Source: Candidatus Heimdallarchaeota archaeon
GTDB taxonomy: Archaea > Asgardarchaeota > Heimdallarchaeia > Heimdallarchaeales > Kariarchaeaceae
NCBI GenBank assembly: GCA_026702845.1
Contig: JADCLS010000023.1
Span: forward strand, 4,208 to 68,207
DNA: 64,000 bases
Direction of reading: 5' to 3'
The notes under the pieces were generated by a model that saw only the letters and a list, made by a program, of their open reading frames with translations, was not told where the DNA came from and did no database searches. The translations under genes were made by a program, and so were the position numbers. This document shows positions 27,728 through 37,692 of the stretch, piece after piece. How positions within the stretch are numbered: the first letter of the stretch is position 1; the number at the start of each line of letters is the position of its first letter.

Positions 27728-28375
27728 ATGGCAATCAATGTGGCCGATTTCAGTATTATATTCTTACCAATTGTTGGTATTCTGTTTCTATTAGTATCTT
27801 TATATTTTAACCGTAATATTATCCAGATCTTGAAAATCAACAAGTATCAAGTAAGAAAATTCATTCTTGTTGGAATATTACTCTTATTTTTCATGCTGGG
27901 ATATGCCTTATTGATTTTAATAAATTTTAATATCATCACGCTACCTATTGATGCTCTGATAGTTGTTTCATTTGTATATTTCTTCGGTGCTATCTTCACC
28001 GTAATAGCTTTGGATTCAACCAAAAGTATACTGGAGAGTATTCTGGGTAAGAAAATATCTGATGAAATTGCAAAAAAGATGTTTATCGCCTTTACTGGAA
28101 TTGATCCCAAGGTCGATTTGGATCTTTCCTACAGTTTTGAGTGTGAGGAATGCAAGGAAACGATTAACTATACAATACCAGATGTAGTAAGGGAGAATGC
28201 AGCTATGCTTGATAGAGGGGTTTCTGTTGAGAGTGTATTTGGAGTTAAATCATATATACTCAGGCCTCAACATCAATGTGGAAAAGAAGGTCGAAGAGAA
28301 TTCACCATCATTCATGATCATGAACTGAAGGTGAGGAGTAGAGAGAAATCTAGATTACTATTCAAACTGGAGTGA
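27728..28375 (+). CDS. Membrane protein with cytoplasmic Cys-containing domain, GTPase partner
   Basis: A roughly 215-residue protein. Three hydrophobic segments span about residues 5-100, followed by a soluble domain containing CEECKET and a later HQCG that together could bind zinc. I choose ATG 27728 because the TATA-like ATTAATATTAAT (about 27690-27702) sits at leaderless spacing; a GTG at 27707 is in frame. Its stop overlaps the start of the Ras-like GTPase gene, so it is probably the membrane anchor, sensor or regulator of that GTPase. The family is unknown to me. Confidence 0.7.
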   Translation: MAINVADFSIIFLPIVGILFLLVSLYFNRNIIQILKINKYQVRKFILVGILLLFFMLGYALLILINFNIITLPIDALIVVSFVYFFGAIFTVIALDSTKSILESILGKKISDEIAKKMFIAFTGIDPKVDLDLSYSFECEECKETINYTIPDVVRENAAMLDRGVSVESVFGVKSYILRPQHQCGKEGRREFTIIHDHELKVRSREKSRLLFKLE

Positions 28376-29028
28376 ATAAATTGGTTGATCTATCTAAAAT
28401 TAAAACAGGAACCATTGTGCCACTCGGTGATGGCTCAGTAGGAAAATCTGCGATTACTAAAATCCTCTTTGCCCGTATGGAAAATAGAGAGCTGTTTGAT
28501 CAGGATATTGAGAAGATTTTATCTGATACTCATAAGTCCACTAACATTGAAATGGAGTTCCTAACAGACTACGCAGTAGTTGAAGGCGAAACCATTAAAA
28601 CATCTCTACAATTCTATGTGTTTCCCGGTCAAGTACAAAAGGAAAGTAGTAGAACTGTAACCTTTGATGAGATTCTTGGGATTTTTGAATTTCTACCTGC
28701 ATTAAAGAATGTACAGGTTCTTTTACTGGTATATGATGTCACCAGATTTTATACCCTTCAGTCTCTTGATTCTTGGTTGAGCGTGGCCATTGAAAAATCC
28801 TGGGTGAATGAAAAATCACTAGTGATGTTAGTGGCAAACAAAGTAGATATTCAATCACCTGACGAGACCTATGTGGGTATGTTGGTGGATGGAATCCACA
28901 ATATCCTAACAGCTTCTGGAATCAACATTCCCAAAGATAATGTCTATCCCATAAATACCTCCTGTTTGACACTTGAGGGTATAAATAGCTTACATAAGAA
29001 AATAGTTGAGCATATTGCGAAATATTAG
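28372..29028 (+). CDS. Ras-superfamily small GTPase, MglA/Rag-like
   Basis: A 218-residue GTPase. G1 is GDGSVGKS near residue 19, G3 is FYVFPGQ in the position of DxxG and closely resembles the FYTVPGQ form of MglA GTPases, G4 is NKVD near residue 153 and G5 is probably NTSC. A VYDVTRFYTLQSLDSW stretch is Ras-like. No prenylation motif is present at the C-terminus. The start is GTG, overlapping the stop of the membrane gene upstream. Asgard archaea are rich in such GTPases. The role in signalling or polarity is inferred. Confidence 0.9.
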   Translation: MNKLVDLSKIKTGTIVPLGDGSVGKSAITKILFARMENRELFDQDIEKILSDTHKSTNIEMEFLTDYAVVEGETIKTSLQFYVFPGQVQKESSRTVTFDEILGIFEFLPALKNVQVLLLVYDVTRFYTLQSLDSWLSVAIEKSWVNEKSLVMLVANKVDIQSPDETYVGMLVDGIHNILTASGINIPKDNVYPINTSCLTLEGINSLHKKIVEHIAKY

Positions 29029-29651
29029 TTCTTTCTTCTTTTTATGTAATCAGTGATAATAAAATACGTCCCGATGATGGCAGTACCACCAAGACCTAGA
29101 TAGAGTAAATTCTCAGTAGGGTTTTCAGGATTATCGCAACCACTGCCTTCAACAGTATTAGCGTATGCAATGGGATCTTCAATGAAATCATTGATCTCCT
29201 TGAGAAAGATAGTCTGTTGTTGAGTACCAACAAAGCAATTGACATAATCACCTTCTGCATTTACAAAAATCATGGTTGGAGTATAGATAGCATCATACCA
29301 TGCCTCCAGATATTCCTCTGTATCAAGTCCTACCTCCCAGTACATAGGATAACTGGCATTAAATTCCTTTAGGGTATCAAGATCATCATTACCATTGGTT
29401 GATAAACTGAGAAAGTTGATATCTGATTTTACAGAAGGCCAAATATTTTCGAGAATTTCCGCCATCTCAATACAGTGCGAGCAGGTGGTTGAGAAAGCCT
29501 CAATCATAAGTAATTCTCCTTCAAAAGATGAGAAATCTTTACTGGTTCCATCAATTGACTGATATGTCCCATCGAGTTGATATGCACCTGTGGGAAGTAA
29601 TGATACTATGAACATGATAACAAACAGATATTTGATCTGAGGGTTCATCAT
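29025..29651 (-). CDS. Extracytoplasmic membrane-anchored thioredoxin-like protein
   Basis: A roughly 208-residue protein with a signal peptide (IKYLFVIMFIVSLLP), a TlpA/thioredoxin-type domain with the active-site motif FSTTCSHCIEM, and a C-terminal membrane helix ending in KRRKN. A later Thr-Pro (IYTPTMIFV) is the usual cis-Pro loop of this fold. I prefer ATG 29651, as the TATA-like TTTTTATACT at about 29673-29682 fits a leaderless start; the ORF is open to 29684. It probably reduces or isomerises disulfides of exported proteins. It overlaps the end of the GTPase gene by four bases, tail to tail. Confidence 0.85.
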   Translation of the reverse strand: MMNPQIKYLFVIMFIVSLLPTGAYQLDGTYQSIDGTSKDFSSFEGELLMIEAFSTTCSHCIEMAEILENIWPSVKSDINFLSLSTNGNDDLDTLKEFNASYPMYWEVGLDTEEYLEAWYDAIYTPTMIFVNAEGDYVNCFVGTQQQTIFLKEINDFIEDPIAYANTVEGSGCDNPENPTENLLYLGLGGTAIIGTYFIITDYIKRRKN

Positions 29652-29725
29652 AGCTGTATATCTATATTTGAGTATAAAAAACAATATACATAGAGTTTAT
29701 CATTTGATCGTTTTGAGCTTATAAT

Positions 29726-32700
29726 TTATCGTCTTCGTCGTATGATAACTATTGGAATCACTGCAAAGGTGAAAATTAGTAGGGATTCACCCATACTTGG
29801 TCCTAATGACGAGAGATCCAAAGGAGGTGCTGGAGGACCTGTTTCATTATTTTCATCAGTCTCAGAATCAGAAGGATGATTTGTATCACCCGGAGTAGAG
29901 TCACCTGGTGTTGTTGTATCAGGTCCTGTGATGTCTCCAATAAAGATTTCAACCTCATATGTAGCTTCATTCTGTCCCAGATCTCTAGCTGTAAATACAA
30001 GATCATAATAACCTTCGTCCCAACCTCCAAGATGCCATGTGAATTCAGCACTCTTTTCTCCAATGTATGCTGTACCTAACATCTGGCCATTCTGCATCAC
30101 AGAGAGGTAAGTTAGTGTCTCATCATAGACTTCAACAGACAGATACACATCATCACCTACGTCCATACTATACTCGGATGGTAAATTACCGGATATGTCC
30201 GGACTCTGATTATCATGAATTGGTGCTAGAAATCCAATGTAATCTTGCTGTCTACCATAATCAGGATACTCATCTCCTTCGATGGATAGGATTAAATTGA
30301 AGTAATATTCTCCTGGCTGAGTGGGGCTCCATTCCATAGGTGCAAAAATTGGCCCTTCCCACGTGAACTGATAACTAACAATGTCCACAAGGTATCCATT
30401 GCTGTTATAAAACTCATATCTTATCTCAACAAGGCTTCCATCTACATAGGTACCTTCATAATCTACTATGAAGAAATTACCCCATTTTATTGTGTCCATC
30501 CATCCATCATTATCGTTATCCACGGATTTCCAATATCCAAGTCTATTGAAGTAGTTTACATCCACTGGTTCAAGGTACATATTCCAGAGGTTCTCACCAT
30601 GCATGTAACCTAGAAAATCAGATTCTATACGATAATCAAAGTAAAATTCGCCTGAATCAGAAGCCATGAATAAAACTGATAGAAAATCATGTCCTACTCC
30701 ATAGACCTTCACTCTATCTGTCAAAGTATTAATGTGCTGGAAATTTCCTCCTCCCATATCGCTATAGACCTCTACAGTAAGTGTTATCCAACTCTCAGAT
30801 TGGAAGTAATAATATAGTTCCAAACCAAATAATAAGGTGTCATCCACACCCTGCCCATCTCTGTTGAATGTGAAGTAATTCATACTCCAATCATAATATG
30901 TACCTTGATTATATCCATCATAATTATCTTCTGGATTAAGATATGAGGTCCAGGAAAGATGATCTTGCTTAACATAATCAAACCACACCTCTCTATCTAG
31001 TTCATAGCTTCCATCCTGTGGGAGCTGATACTTGAATGAGTAAAAATGCGCAGTTCCATCATCTGTGGCTCTGTACTTGAATTGATCTACCAAATCTCGA
31101 TTTCCATATTGGTTGATATAATATAGATAATACTCTACTTCGAAGATAGTTGCAAAGCTGAAATCCACTAGAATGCAATAGGTTACTGTTCTCATATCGT
31201 AACCTCCATCATTATCATTATCATAGACTGAAGCAAAACCTAGAGTCATAAATCCATCTGGATTATCACAGGTGTCAAAGAACTCATATGCAAAATGTAA
31301 GAAGGTGTTTGGTAGACCAAAATTATTGTAAATCCTGATTTCAAAATCAAAATATCCTGTACTATCTGGTAAAAACACCACCCCTAGGAAAGCAGTTTCC
31401 CATGGATTCATTTTCACCCAATCATACTGTGTACCGATACTTTCACCATATTTGAGGACATTTGTTGTGATATCTGCTACTCCTGAATAATCAATATTGG
31501 TCAATAAATCAAACCCAAGGCCAATTACATCCTCAAATCCATCACCATCCCAATCTATGAAATACTCGGTGAAATATGGGATAATATATTGACCTGGGTT
31601 ATATTCATGTAACCTTCTCTCAAAGGCAGTATATTCCCTCTCCAGATACCCATCAACCGAGATAGAAATATTTATTCTATACAGTCCTGTAAAAGGAGCT
31701 GTATATTCCACACTATACGGGTAATAACCGGTATCCCAGCCATCGAATTCTAAGCTAAAGTATTCCTGATACTCCCAAGAACCATAACTTGGATTATAGG
31801 TATAAATATCAAACCCAACCTCATAGGTATGGTAACCACTATTATTATAGTATGCATTACCAAATCTCCGATAAGTATCAGGATGATTATCACCATCTTG
31901 ATCTGCTGGACCAACATTCCAGGACCAGGGGATGATGCTATCTGGATCGTTGTACATGTACATATCATACATTTCATGCTCAGAGAAATACACCTCTCTT
32001 CCATTCTTGAGAACTTTGAGCTCCAATTTGAAATCACCATCCCATGGGGCTATGAAAATGAATCCGAAGTAATCTATAGAAAGACTGTGCCATTTATATA
32101 ATTCTATCCATTGTACATCCATCCATTGCCAATCATTGAGTGTATAGTTATAGAAGAACATATCTGCAACTGCCTCAATTAATGAATAATCATTAAACCA
32201 GGATAGGACATCAACTCCAAAACCTGCAAAATCATTTAACCCATCTCTTCCATCCATATCAAATACTGCATCGAAAGAAGGGTATATCTCTAATATCTCT
32301 CCTGGATCATATCTACCCATACCATAGTAATCACTGGATGATTGTTTGAATTTGTAACCATCAAAATTCCAATGAACCTCGACAGCATAATCTCCCCAGT
32401 TTGGTAGATTGAATATCATATCTTGATAATGATAGATGTAATTTACATTATCTAAAATAATTTCTCTTCGATCAACCTCATATAGGTTTCCATCCACCCT
32501 TTCAAAGAGAATACCCTCAATTTGTATATTATGATAATCAATCTCATCCAGAAATGAGAATACTTTGAATTTGATTGTATCATCTTGTCCATTAAAATCC
32601 CAGTCGAACTGATCCACTGATACCATTAATCCCATAGGATAGTTGCTGTATCCAATATAAGTCACTTTAACCATATTGGCCATGACGAAATTGAAGAAAT

Positions 32701-33292
32701 CTTGATCCTCGTAGTCTATTTGAACAGATACATCCAGCTCGAAAGTACCATCCATTGGGGCAAAACCAAAGAAGAATAACTCTGCCCAGCTATCATAACC
32801 ATTGAGCAAGAGATAATCCTCCTGACTGGCCATCCATACTCTGGATCCATCTGTTTGATTGATCCAAAACAGATCTGCTTGACCATAGACATAATGGAAT
32901 TGTTCAAAATTGTATTCAAATCCAATGCTAACAGTATATGCCTCAGGTACTTCATTATACCAAGCCATTGTCTGATTTTCAATCGCATTGAAATTAATCC
33001 ATTCGTTATAATTAAGGCCATCCAGATCAAGTGAGGTATCGGGAGCTATATCATGTCCCTTCTTTTCACTCAAGGTTTTGAAGTACTCCTTTTTTTCAGA
33101 AGGCATCCTTTCAATGAACTCTGTTTCAACATTCATTGGTTGATTATCGATTGCTTGTGTAAATGCTCCCTCAGTCTCATTTATTTCAGGTTCGAGCTCA
33201 ACTGGTTGGGTTGAAGCATCCGAAAACTGAAGCATTGATACCACTAAGATTGCAATAACAAGCAATACTCCTCTTTTTAATTTAATTTCCAT
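29726..33292 (-). CDS. Large multidomain surface protein with C-terminal anchor
   Basis: A 1188-residue secreted protein. It has a signal peptide (residues 1-27), then about seven similar beta-rich blocks. Each block carries an Asp/Gly calcium-site-like motif such as DFNGQDDTI, DQDGDNHPDT, DWDGDGFEDV, DNDNDGGYD, NRDGQGVDD and DNDNDGWMDT. Before the C-terminus lies a Thr/Pro/Asp-rich linker, then a membrane helix and RRRR. The repeats look like dockerin/thrombospondin-type calcium loops joining beta-sandwiches, consistent with an S-layer or adhesion fibre. Purine-rich GGAG lies upstream of the start, so this gene may have a leader. Confidence 0.8.
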   Translation of the reverse strand: MEIKLKRGVLLVIAILVVSMLQFSDASTQPVELEPEINETEGAFTQAIDNQPMNVETEFIERMPSEKKEYFKTLSEKKGHDIAPDTSLDLDGLNYNEWINFNAIENQTMAWYNEVPEAYTVSIGFEYNFEQFHYVYGQADLFWINQTDGSRVWMASQEDYLLLNGYDSWAELFFFGFAPMDGTFELDVSVQIDYEDQDFFNFVMANMVKVTYIGYSNYPMGLMVSVDQFDWDFNGQDDTIKFKVFSFLDEIDYHNIQIEGILFERVDGNLYEVDRREIILDNVNYIYHYQDMIFNLPNWGDYAVEVHWNFDGYKFKQSSSDYYGMGRYDPGEILEIYPSFDAVFDMDGRDGLNDFAGFGVDVLSWFNDYSLIEAVADMFFYNYTLNDWQWMDVQWIELYKWHSLSIDYFGFIFIAPWDGDFKLELKVLKNGREVYFSEHEMYDMYMYNDPDSIIPWSWNVGPADQDGDNHPDTYRRFGNAYYNNSGYHTYEVGFDIYTYNPSYGSWEYQEYFSLEFDGWDTGYYPYSVEYTAPFTGLYRINISISVDGYLEREYTAFERRLHEYNPGQYIIPYFTEYFIDWDGDGFEDVIGLGFDLLTNIDYSGVADITTNVLKYGESIGTQYDWVKMNPWETAFLGVVFLPDSTGYFDFEIRIYNNFGLPNTFLHFAYEFFDTCDNPDGFMTLGFASVYDNDNDGGYDMRTVTYCILVDFSFATIFEVEYYLYYINQYGNRDLVDQFKYRATDDGTAHFYSFKYQLPQDGSYELDREVWFDYVKQDHLSWTSYLNPEDNYDGYNQGTYYDWSMNYFTFNRDGQGVDDTLLFGLELYYYFQSESWITLTVEVYSDMGGGNFQHINTLTDRVKVYGVGHDFLSVLFMASDSGEFYFDYRIESDFLGYMHGENLWNMYLEPVDVNYFNRLGYWKSVDNDNDGWMDTIKWGNFFIVDYEGTYVDGSLVEIRYEFYNSNGYLVDIVSYQFTWEGPIFAPMEWSPTQPGEYYFNLILSIEGDEYPDYGRQQDYIGFLAPIHDNQSPDISGNLPSEYSMDVGDDVYLSVEVYDETLTYLSVMQNGQMLGTAYIGEKSAEFTWHLGGWDEGYYDLVFTARDLGQNEATYEVEIFIGDITGPDTTTPGDSTPGDTNHPSDSETDENNETGPPAPPLDLSSLGPSMGESLLIFTFAVIPIVIIRRRR

Positions 33293-33385
33293 AGTTTTTT
33301 ACTCCGAAAGAACTGATTGATTTCAGACTTTCATATTTTTAAACTATTGTCAATAATGTTCTGTTTTTGTTTATGAAATAATTAA

Positions 33386-33474
33386 CGGATGCTGAGGGAT
33401 TTGAACCCTCGACCAGTGGCTTTCTCCAAATGGAAATCCGGAGGCCACCATTCTTCCAGCTGAACTAAGCACCC
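33386..33474 (-). tRNA. tRNA-Arg(CCG) with a 16-base intron
   Basis: Read from 33474 down, GGGTGCT pairs with AGCATCC (one G-U pair). The D-loop carries A20, an Arg identity base, and the anticodon stem GTGGC/GCCAC encloses a 23-base loop. Removing 16 bases (33422-33437) leaves the loop CTCCGGA with anticodon CCG. The T-arm GAGGG/CCCTC holds a standard TTCAAAT loop and the variable region is five bases. Intron CTCC/GGAG pairing flanked by three-base bulges gives a bulge-helix-bulge at the canonical 37/38 site. The 3' CCA is not encoded. Confidence 0.93.
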
Positions 33475-33537
33475 TTATTGTTTTAACTCCTCAGTGATTA
33501 ATAAGATGTTGACCGTAGCATACTAAATTAGACAATA

Positions 33538-34416
33538 TTAACGTTGTTTCAAACCTTTTGATGGATCAGGTATCTTGAAATTTGAGGGTTGGGTGCCATC
33601 TAGATCAGTGAATCCATATTTTTGAGCTAATTCACCAGTAGTCATGATTTTACCTGATAGATCAATCAGATTGGGATCATTCATCAAGGCAACAATGGCC
33701 CTACCTGCGTATCTTGTAGATTCAGTGGTTTCAAATCCCTCTTTATTCAAATAATTGTAATCATCAAGGTCAAACATTGTTTTTAGATGTTCTGTTCGTA
33801 TCCAACCTAGTGAGAGAAGGATCGTAGCCACTTGATATTCTCTAAGCTCAATGGCCATACCATAAACCATCCGGTTAATCATGGTTTTTGAGAGATCATA
33901 TGGTAGGTTTGATAGATATTTGTACTCATCCCAGAAGGATGTATTGATAATACATCCTGATTTCTGTTCTTTCATCATCAAGGCAGCCTGTACACTAGAT
34001 AAGTAATGAGATCTTGCTGAGGCCATCATATTATCATATCTCCAATCTGGTTGATTCCAAAATGCTTCTGTAAAGTCATCCAAGCCATCGAGATTTTTTT
34101 CCTTGCCCATATATCCCATCCAAACATTATTGACCAGAAGATCCAATCTCCCCTGATCTTCTTTAATTGTTTCAAATAGATTAATTATTTCCTCTTCATT
34201 TCGATGATCACAGGTTATTGGGATAGCTTCTCCTCCTTCTTGTGCGATAATCCGTTGGGTTTCATCGAGTGTAGCCATGGAATACTGGGTTGTGGAATTA
34301 TCATCTCTGCTCCTTCCTGAGAGATAAACAACATATCCATCAAGGGCTAATTCCAGGGCAATCCCCCTGCCTGCACCTCGTGAAGCTCCTGTAACCAGAG
34401 CAACTTTATTATTCAT
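33538..34416 (-). CDS. SDR-family oxidoreductase (DHRS1-like)
   Basis: A 292-residue short-chain dehydrogenase. The nucleotide-binding motif is VTGASRGAGRG (residues 9-19), followed by NNVW in the position of the NNAG motif and YDLSK as the catalytic YxxxK. Asp after CDHRNEEE fits adenine binding. The segment SGRSRDDNS after the second strand suggests NADP preference through the Arg. The arrangement resembles the DHRS1-type branch. The substrate is unknown. The TATA-like GATATATTTTTAAT lies upstream near 34443-34455. Confidence 0.88.
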   Translation of the reverse strand: MNNKVALVTGASRGAGRGIALELALDGYVVYLSGRSRDDNSTTQYSMATLDETQRIIAQEGGEAIPITCDHRNEEEIINLFETIKEDQGRLDLLVNNVWMGYMGKEKNLDGLDDFTEAFWNQPDWRYDNMMASARSHYLSSVQAALMMKEQKSGCIINTSFWDEYKYLSNLPYDLSKTMINRMVYGMAIELREYQVATILLSLGWIRTEHLKTMFDLDDYNYLNKEGFETTESTRYAGRAIVALMNDPNLIDLSGKIMTTGELAQKYGFTDLDGTQPSNFKIPDPSKGLKQR

Positions 34417-34561
34417 AGAAAATCTAAAATCGGAGTAGATTAAAAATATATCAATTCATGTAATTTTAATTATTTATATGACCTAAAATGTGGATACAAT
34501 TGTCAGGAGATAATAATTCATCACCCAATAGCTTTATACTAGGTACTGCAACTAACATGCT

Positions 34562-36400
34562 GTGCACAAACAGATCCTCCTCCTCAATGACGGTAACTAT
34601 GAGCATGCTCTAGTCTATCCCTATGCTTTTGTGCAGATAACTGCAATTGCTAGAAAATATGGTATACAAGTAATCCGAGTGGATCTCTATGAAAAAGAAT
34701 ATTCAGAGATCCTGCCTGCATTATTAAAAGATCAATTCGATTTTATCTTCATTTCAATGCGAAATAATGACACATTAGGTTTATTAGAGTATTATGAAGG
34801 TGATACATACTTTCCCATGATCTATCTTAGAGATCTGGTGTCTTGGATTAGATTACAAACAGCTATCCCGATTGTTGTGGGGGGATTTGGTTTCTCAGTT
34901 ATGCCTGAATTACTATTTTCATTTATTCATCCAGACTTTGGGGTTTACGGTGGTGCAGATGGATTGTTTATGAATTATGAGAAATTACTCAATGAAGAGA
35001 ATCTTGAATCCATTCCTAATCTGCTGTTTATGCAGGGAGAATTAAAACGTGGACCTGTGATATACTACCCACCATTGAATGATATCGAGTATACTGATGA
35101 GCTGATTACTGAGATAAAGAATTTTCAGGATACATATTCAGATCGTCCAGCATTGGTTACATCTATTGCAGTGGATTACTCAAGAGGTTGTCCATACTCC
35201 TGTGTTTTTTGTTCAGAACCACTGGCAAATGGCAATATGGTAAGATATAGGGAAAAAGAGGTTCTTAAAAAGGAATTACGTTTGTTATGGGGATACGAGC
35301 TTAGATCTATTTTTTTGGTATGTAGTGAATTGAAATATATATCAATAGATCTGATTTGCTCTGTATTTGAGGAACTCAAAGAAGAGGGATTAGAATTTGA
35401 CTGGAGGGCTACCTGGATACATAATCTAAATGAATCAGAATATCAGCGTCTGTATTCTTGTGGATTTACCGGTGGTTGGGTGGATATGATCTCATTGGAA
35501 AGAATTAATCTGAATAAGATAAATGGTCCATACACAATAGAAAAGGAGACATTGGGGCTGGATGCATATATTTCCTTCATCAAACAAAAGAGACAGGAAT
35601 TGTCAGCTCCATTCTTGTCCATTGAAGATTTAATAGTAAAGAAAAAAGACGAGGTACCAAGTATTCTGCATAATAGCTGGACCATGTTTTTAGGCAACCA
35701 ATTCTGTGATATTGGAACACTGCGAGAAACCCTTAGATTGGCAGATGAAAATGGATATTCAAGATTTTTTAGAGCGAATTCCATTACAAGGCCAACAAGG
35801 ATGTTTCCTCAGAATTCATTCGATTCTGATTACATTTTCTCAATAAATGAGACCTATTCTCGAATACCCGTAAATTATGTCTATCCCACATTCCTATATC
35901 CACCACAATTACTCAAGCATTTTGGAAGTGAAGCGAAAGTGGAGGAGTTATTATCCACCATCTCTGATGTTTTTCTATCCTATGCTCATGAATACAAAAA
36001 ATCCTATCAACAATTCTTGATTACTAATTTTTCAGTTGAAGAGGGGCAACAAAAATTCACTAGGGATATCTCAGAGTATTTTGCTGAAGAGAGCCCTGAA
36101 TTAAATGTACAAGCTAGAGCATTGCTTTTATCATATGTGAATTTACACAAAGATGTCTATCAGACGGTCATTACTCGATTTGGCATTGATGATTATCTGA
36201 AGAAATCACCATTTCAGATCTGTCAATTACTCTATACGCATTTTGATATTAACCAGATTCGTACATTACTTGAAGTGAAAGAAGAGAGACGGATGTGGAA
36301 TTATTTATTGTTTATTAAATCAATACCAATAGATTCTTCATACAAGGAATTATTCATCAAATATAATACGGAATATGTTGTAAGTCGGATGTCACACTGA
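34562..36400 (+). CDS. B12-binding radical SAM protein
   Basis: A 612-residue enzyme. Residues about 1-150 form a Rossmann-like cobalamin-binding domain ending with VVGGFGFSVMPE. The radical SAM domain begins with SRGCPYSCVFCSEP (near residue 212), the canonical CxxxCxxC ligating the [4Fe-4S] cluster, followed by a TIM-barrel region. The C-terminal 200 residues are helical and unassigned. Related proteins methylate or rearrange lipids, peptides or antibiotics; the substrate is not evident. The DHxxG-type base-off cobalamin motif is not obvious. The start is GTG 34562, about 30 bases after CTTTATAC. Confidence 0.88.
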   Translation: MHKQILLLNDGNYEHALVYPYAFVQITAIARKYGIQVIRVDLYEKEYSEILPALLKDQFDFIFISMRNNDTLGLLEYYEGDTYFPMIYLRDLVSWIRLQTAIPIVVGGFGFSVMPELLFSFIHPDFGVYGGADGLFMNYEKLLNEENLESIPNLLFMQGELKRGPVIYYPPLNDIEYTDELITEIKNFQDTYSDRPALVTSIAVDYSRGCPYSCVFCSEPLANGNMVRYREKEVLKKELRLLWGYELRSIFLVCSELKYISIDLICSVFEELKEEGLEFDWRATWIHNLNESEYQRLYSCGFTGGWVDMISLERINLNKINGPYTIEKETLGLDAYISFIKQKRQELSAPFLSIEDLIVKKKDEVPSILHNSWTMFLGNQFCDIGTLRETLRLADENGYSRFFRANSITRPTRMFPQNSFDSDYIFSINETYSRIPVNYVYPTFLYPPQLLKHFGSEAKVEELLSTISDVFLSYAHEYKKSYQQFLITNFSVEEGQQKFTRDISEYFAEESPELNVQARALLLSYVNLHKDVYQTVITRFGIDDYLKKSPFQICQLLYTHFDINQIRTLLEVKEERRMWNYLLFIKSIPIDSSYKELFIKYNTEYVVSRMSH

Positions 36401-37519
36401 TAGGAGGACATCAAATCCAATTAATTGCAGGATAATTATACAGATGCCCTCAAATGTATCTAATTTGAGATCATCCTTCATAAGTAAGTTAACAAATAGA
36501 AGAATACTGCCCGATAAAACCACCTGAACTATGGCAAAGGAATCTAAAATAAATCCCTCTCCTGTGAAGAAGACAAAAATTGAGACTAGGCCAATCATAA
36601 AGAGCAAAGTTGCTGAGATTGAAGATAATACACTACCAAAGACAAGCTCGATGTCATCTCCAGCTTTGAAAGCAACAGCCCATTCAGGTAAGGATCCTAG
36701 TGCACCAACAATCAATGCTATGTGTGCTTCAGTAAGATGAATTCCTGAAGTTTCTGCTTCATGTATAAGTAATTCTGCTCCATTGGCTAATAATTCACCT
36801 GCAATAACCACACCGATCGTTCCTAGAACTAGAAATTTGATGATGTTATTCCACTGTAGTGCAGGAGCTTTCAGCAACTCAATCTTCTCCTCCTCTGTGA
36901 TCTCTGGACTCAGAGATTTATCCCGTGCAATAAATATTAAGAAGAAGATGTAGATTGCCACTGTTCCCACACTGAAGAGGACAGGTACCTGAACTCCACC
37001 ATGAGTTGTCTTGCCTTCTATCATCTCCGCAAAATTGAATACAAAAAGAAATAGAGCACTGACAAAGGCCACCATCATTAGCTCAGATTCATACCTTAGA
37101 GTCGTCACAGGTACCTTTACATGGCCTGTTTTACGGGACGATTTAACAGTTACCACACCAAAGAGAAGGGTATTAGCCCCAGCCACCACAAGTACAGTGA
37201 GAATGGCAATCCCTGGTTCTCCCTTGAGAATAAGCAGGGTGGCAAGGATTAACTCAGGCAAGTTAGCCATAATTGATCCAATCACACCAGCTGCATAGGT
37301 TCCTATACCCAATCGTTGCGCCAACATATTTAATCCCTCAACGGCCCATTCAGTGGGTTTGATAATGGCCCATAAAGCTAATGTAAATCCAATGATTGCA
37401 ACAAGCAATGGATTGCTCTCCATGGTTCTAAGATAGATATAAACAACAGCTACTGCAGCTATAACAACTATCTCATAGATTTTCAAGCCTAGGCTTGTGG
37501 GTAGATGATGCTCAGTCAT
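36392..37519 (-). CDS. Na+/Ca2+ exchanger-like (CaCA superfamily) membrane protein
   Basis: A 375-residue membrane protein with ten or eleven helices and two inverted alpha-repeats. These are GVIGSIMANLPELILA near residue 80 and GALGSLPEWAVAFKAG near residue 273; the Asn/Pro/Glu positions are the ion ligands in NCX exchangers. The cytoplasmic loop between the halves is short. It probably exchanges Ca2+ or another cation against Na+ or H+. The start is ATG 37519, about 25 bases after AATTTATAAATT. The 3' end overlaps the radical SAM gene by nine bases, tail to tail. Confidence 0.85.
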   Translation of the reverse strand: MTEHHLPTSLGLKIYEIVVIAAVAVVYIYLRTMESNPLLVAIIGFTLALWAIIKPTEWAVEGLNMLAQRLGIGTYAAGVIGSIMANLPELILATLLILKGEPGIAILTVLVVAGANTLLFGVVTVKSSRKTGHVKVPVTTLRYESELMMVAFVSALFLFVFNFAEMIEGKTTHGGVQVPVLFSVGTVAIYIFFLIFIARDKSLSPEITEEEKIELLKAPALQWNNIIKFLVLGTIGVVIAGELLANGAELLIHEAETSGIHLTEAHIALIVGALGSLPEWAVAFKAGDDIELVFGSVLSSISATLLFMIGLVSIFVFFTGEGFILDSFAIVQVVLSGSILLFVNLLMKDDLKLDTFEGICIIILQLIGFDVLLSV

Positions 37520-37692
37520 TATTTGACTAAATCACTATGAATTTATAAATTAAATCTGTGTGTTGGAATATTTGGTCAGCTCTTTTCTTGATATATCAAC
37601 AAGTTTGTACTAGTTCTCTGTATTTATAATAAAACCTGAGTTCTTCAAGATCCATAGATCCTCTCAGAATGATTGATGTTTTATTAGACTAA

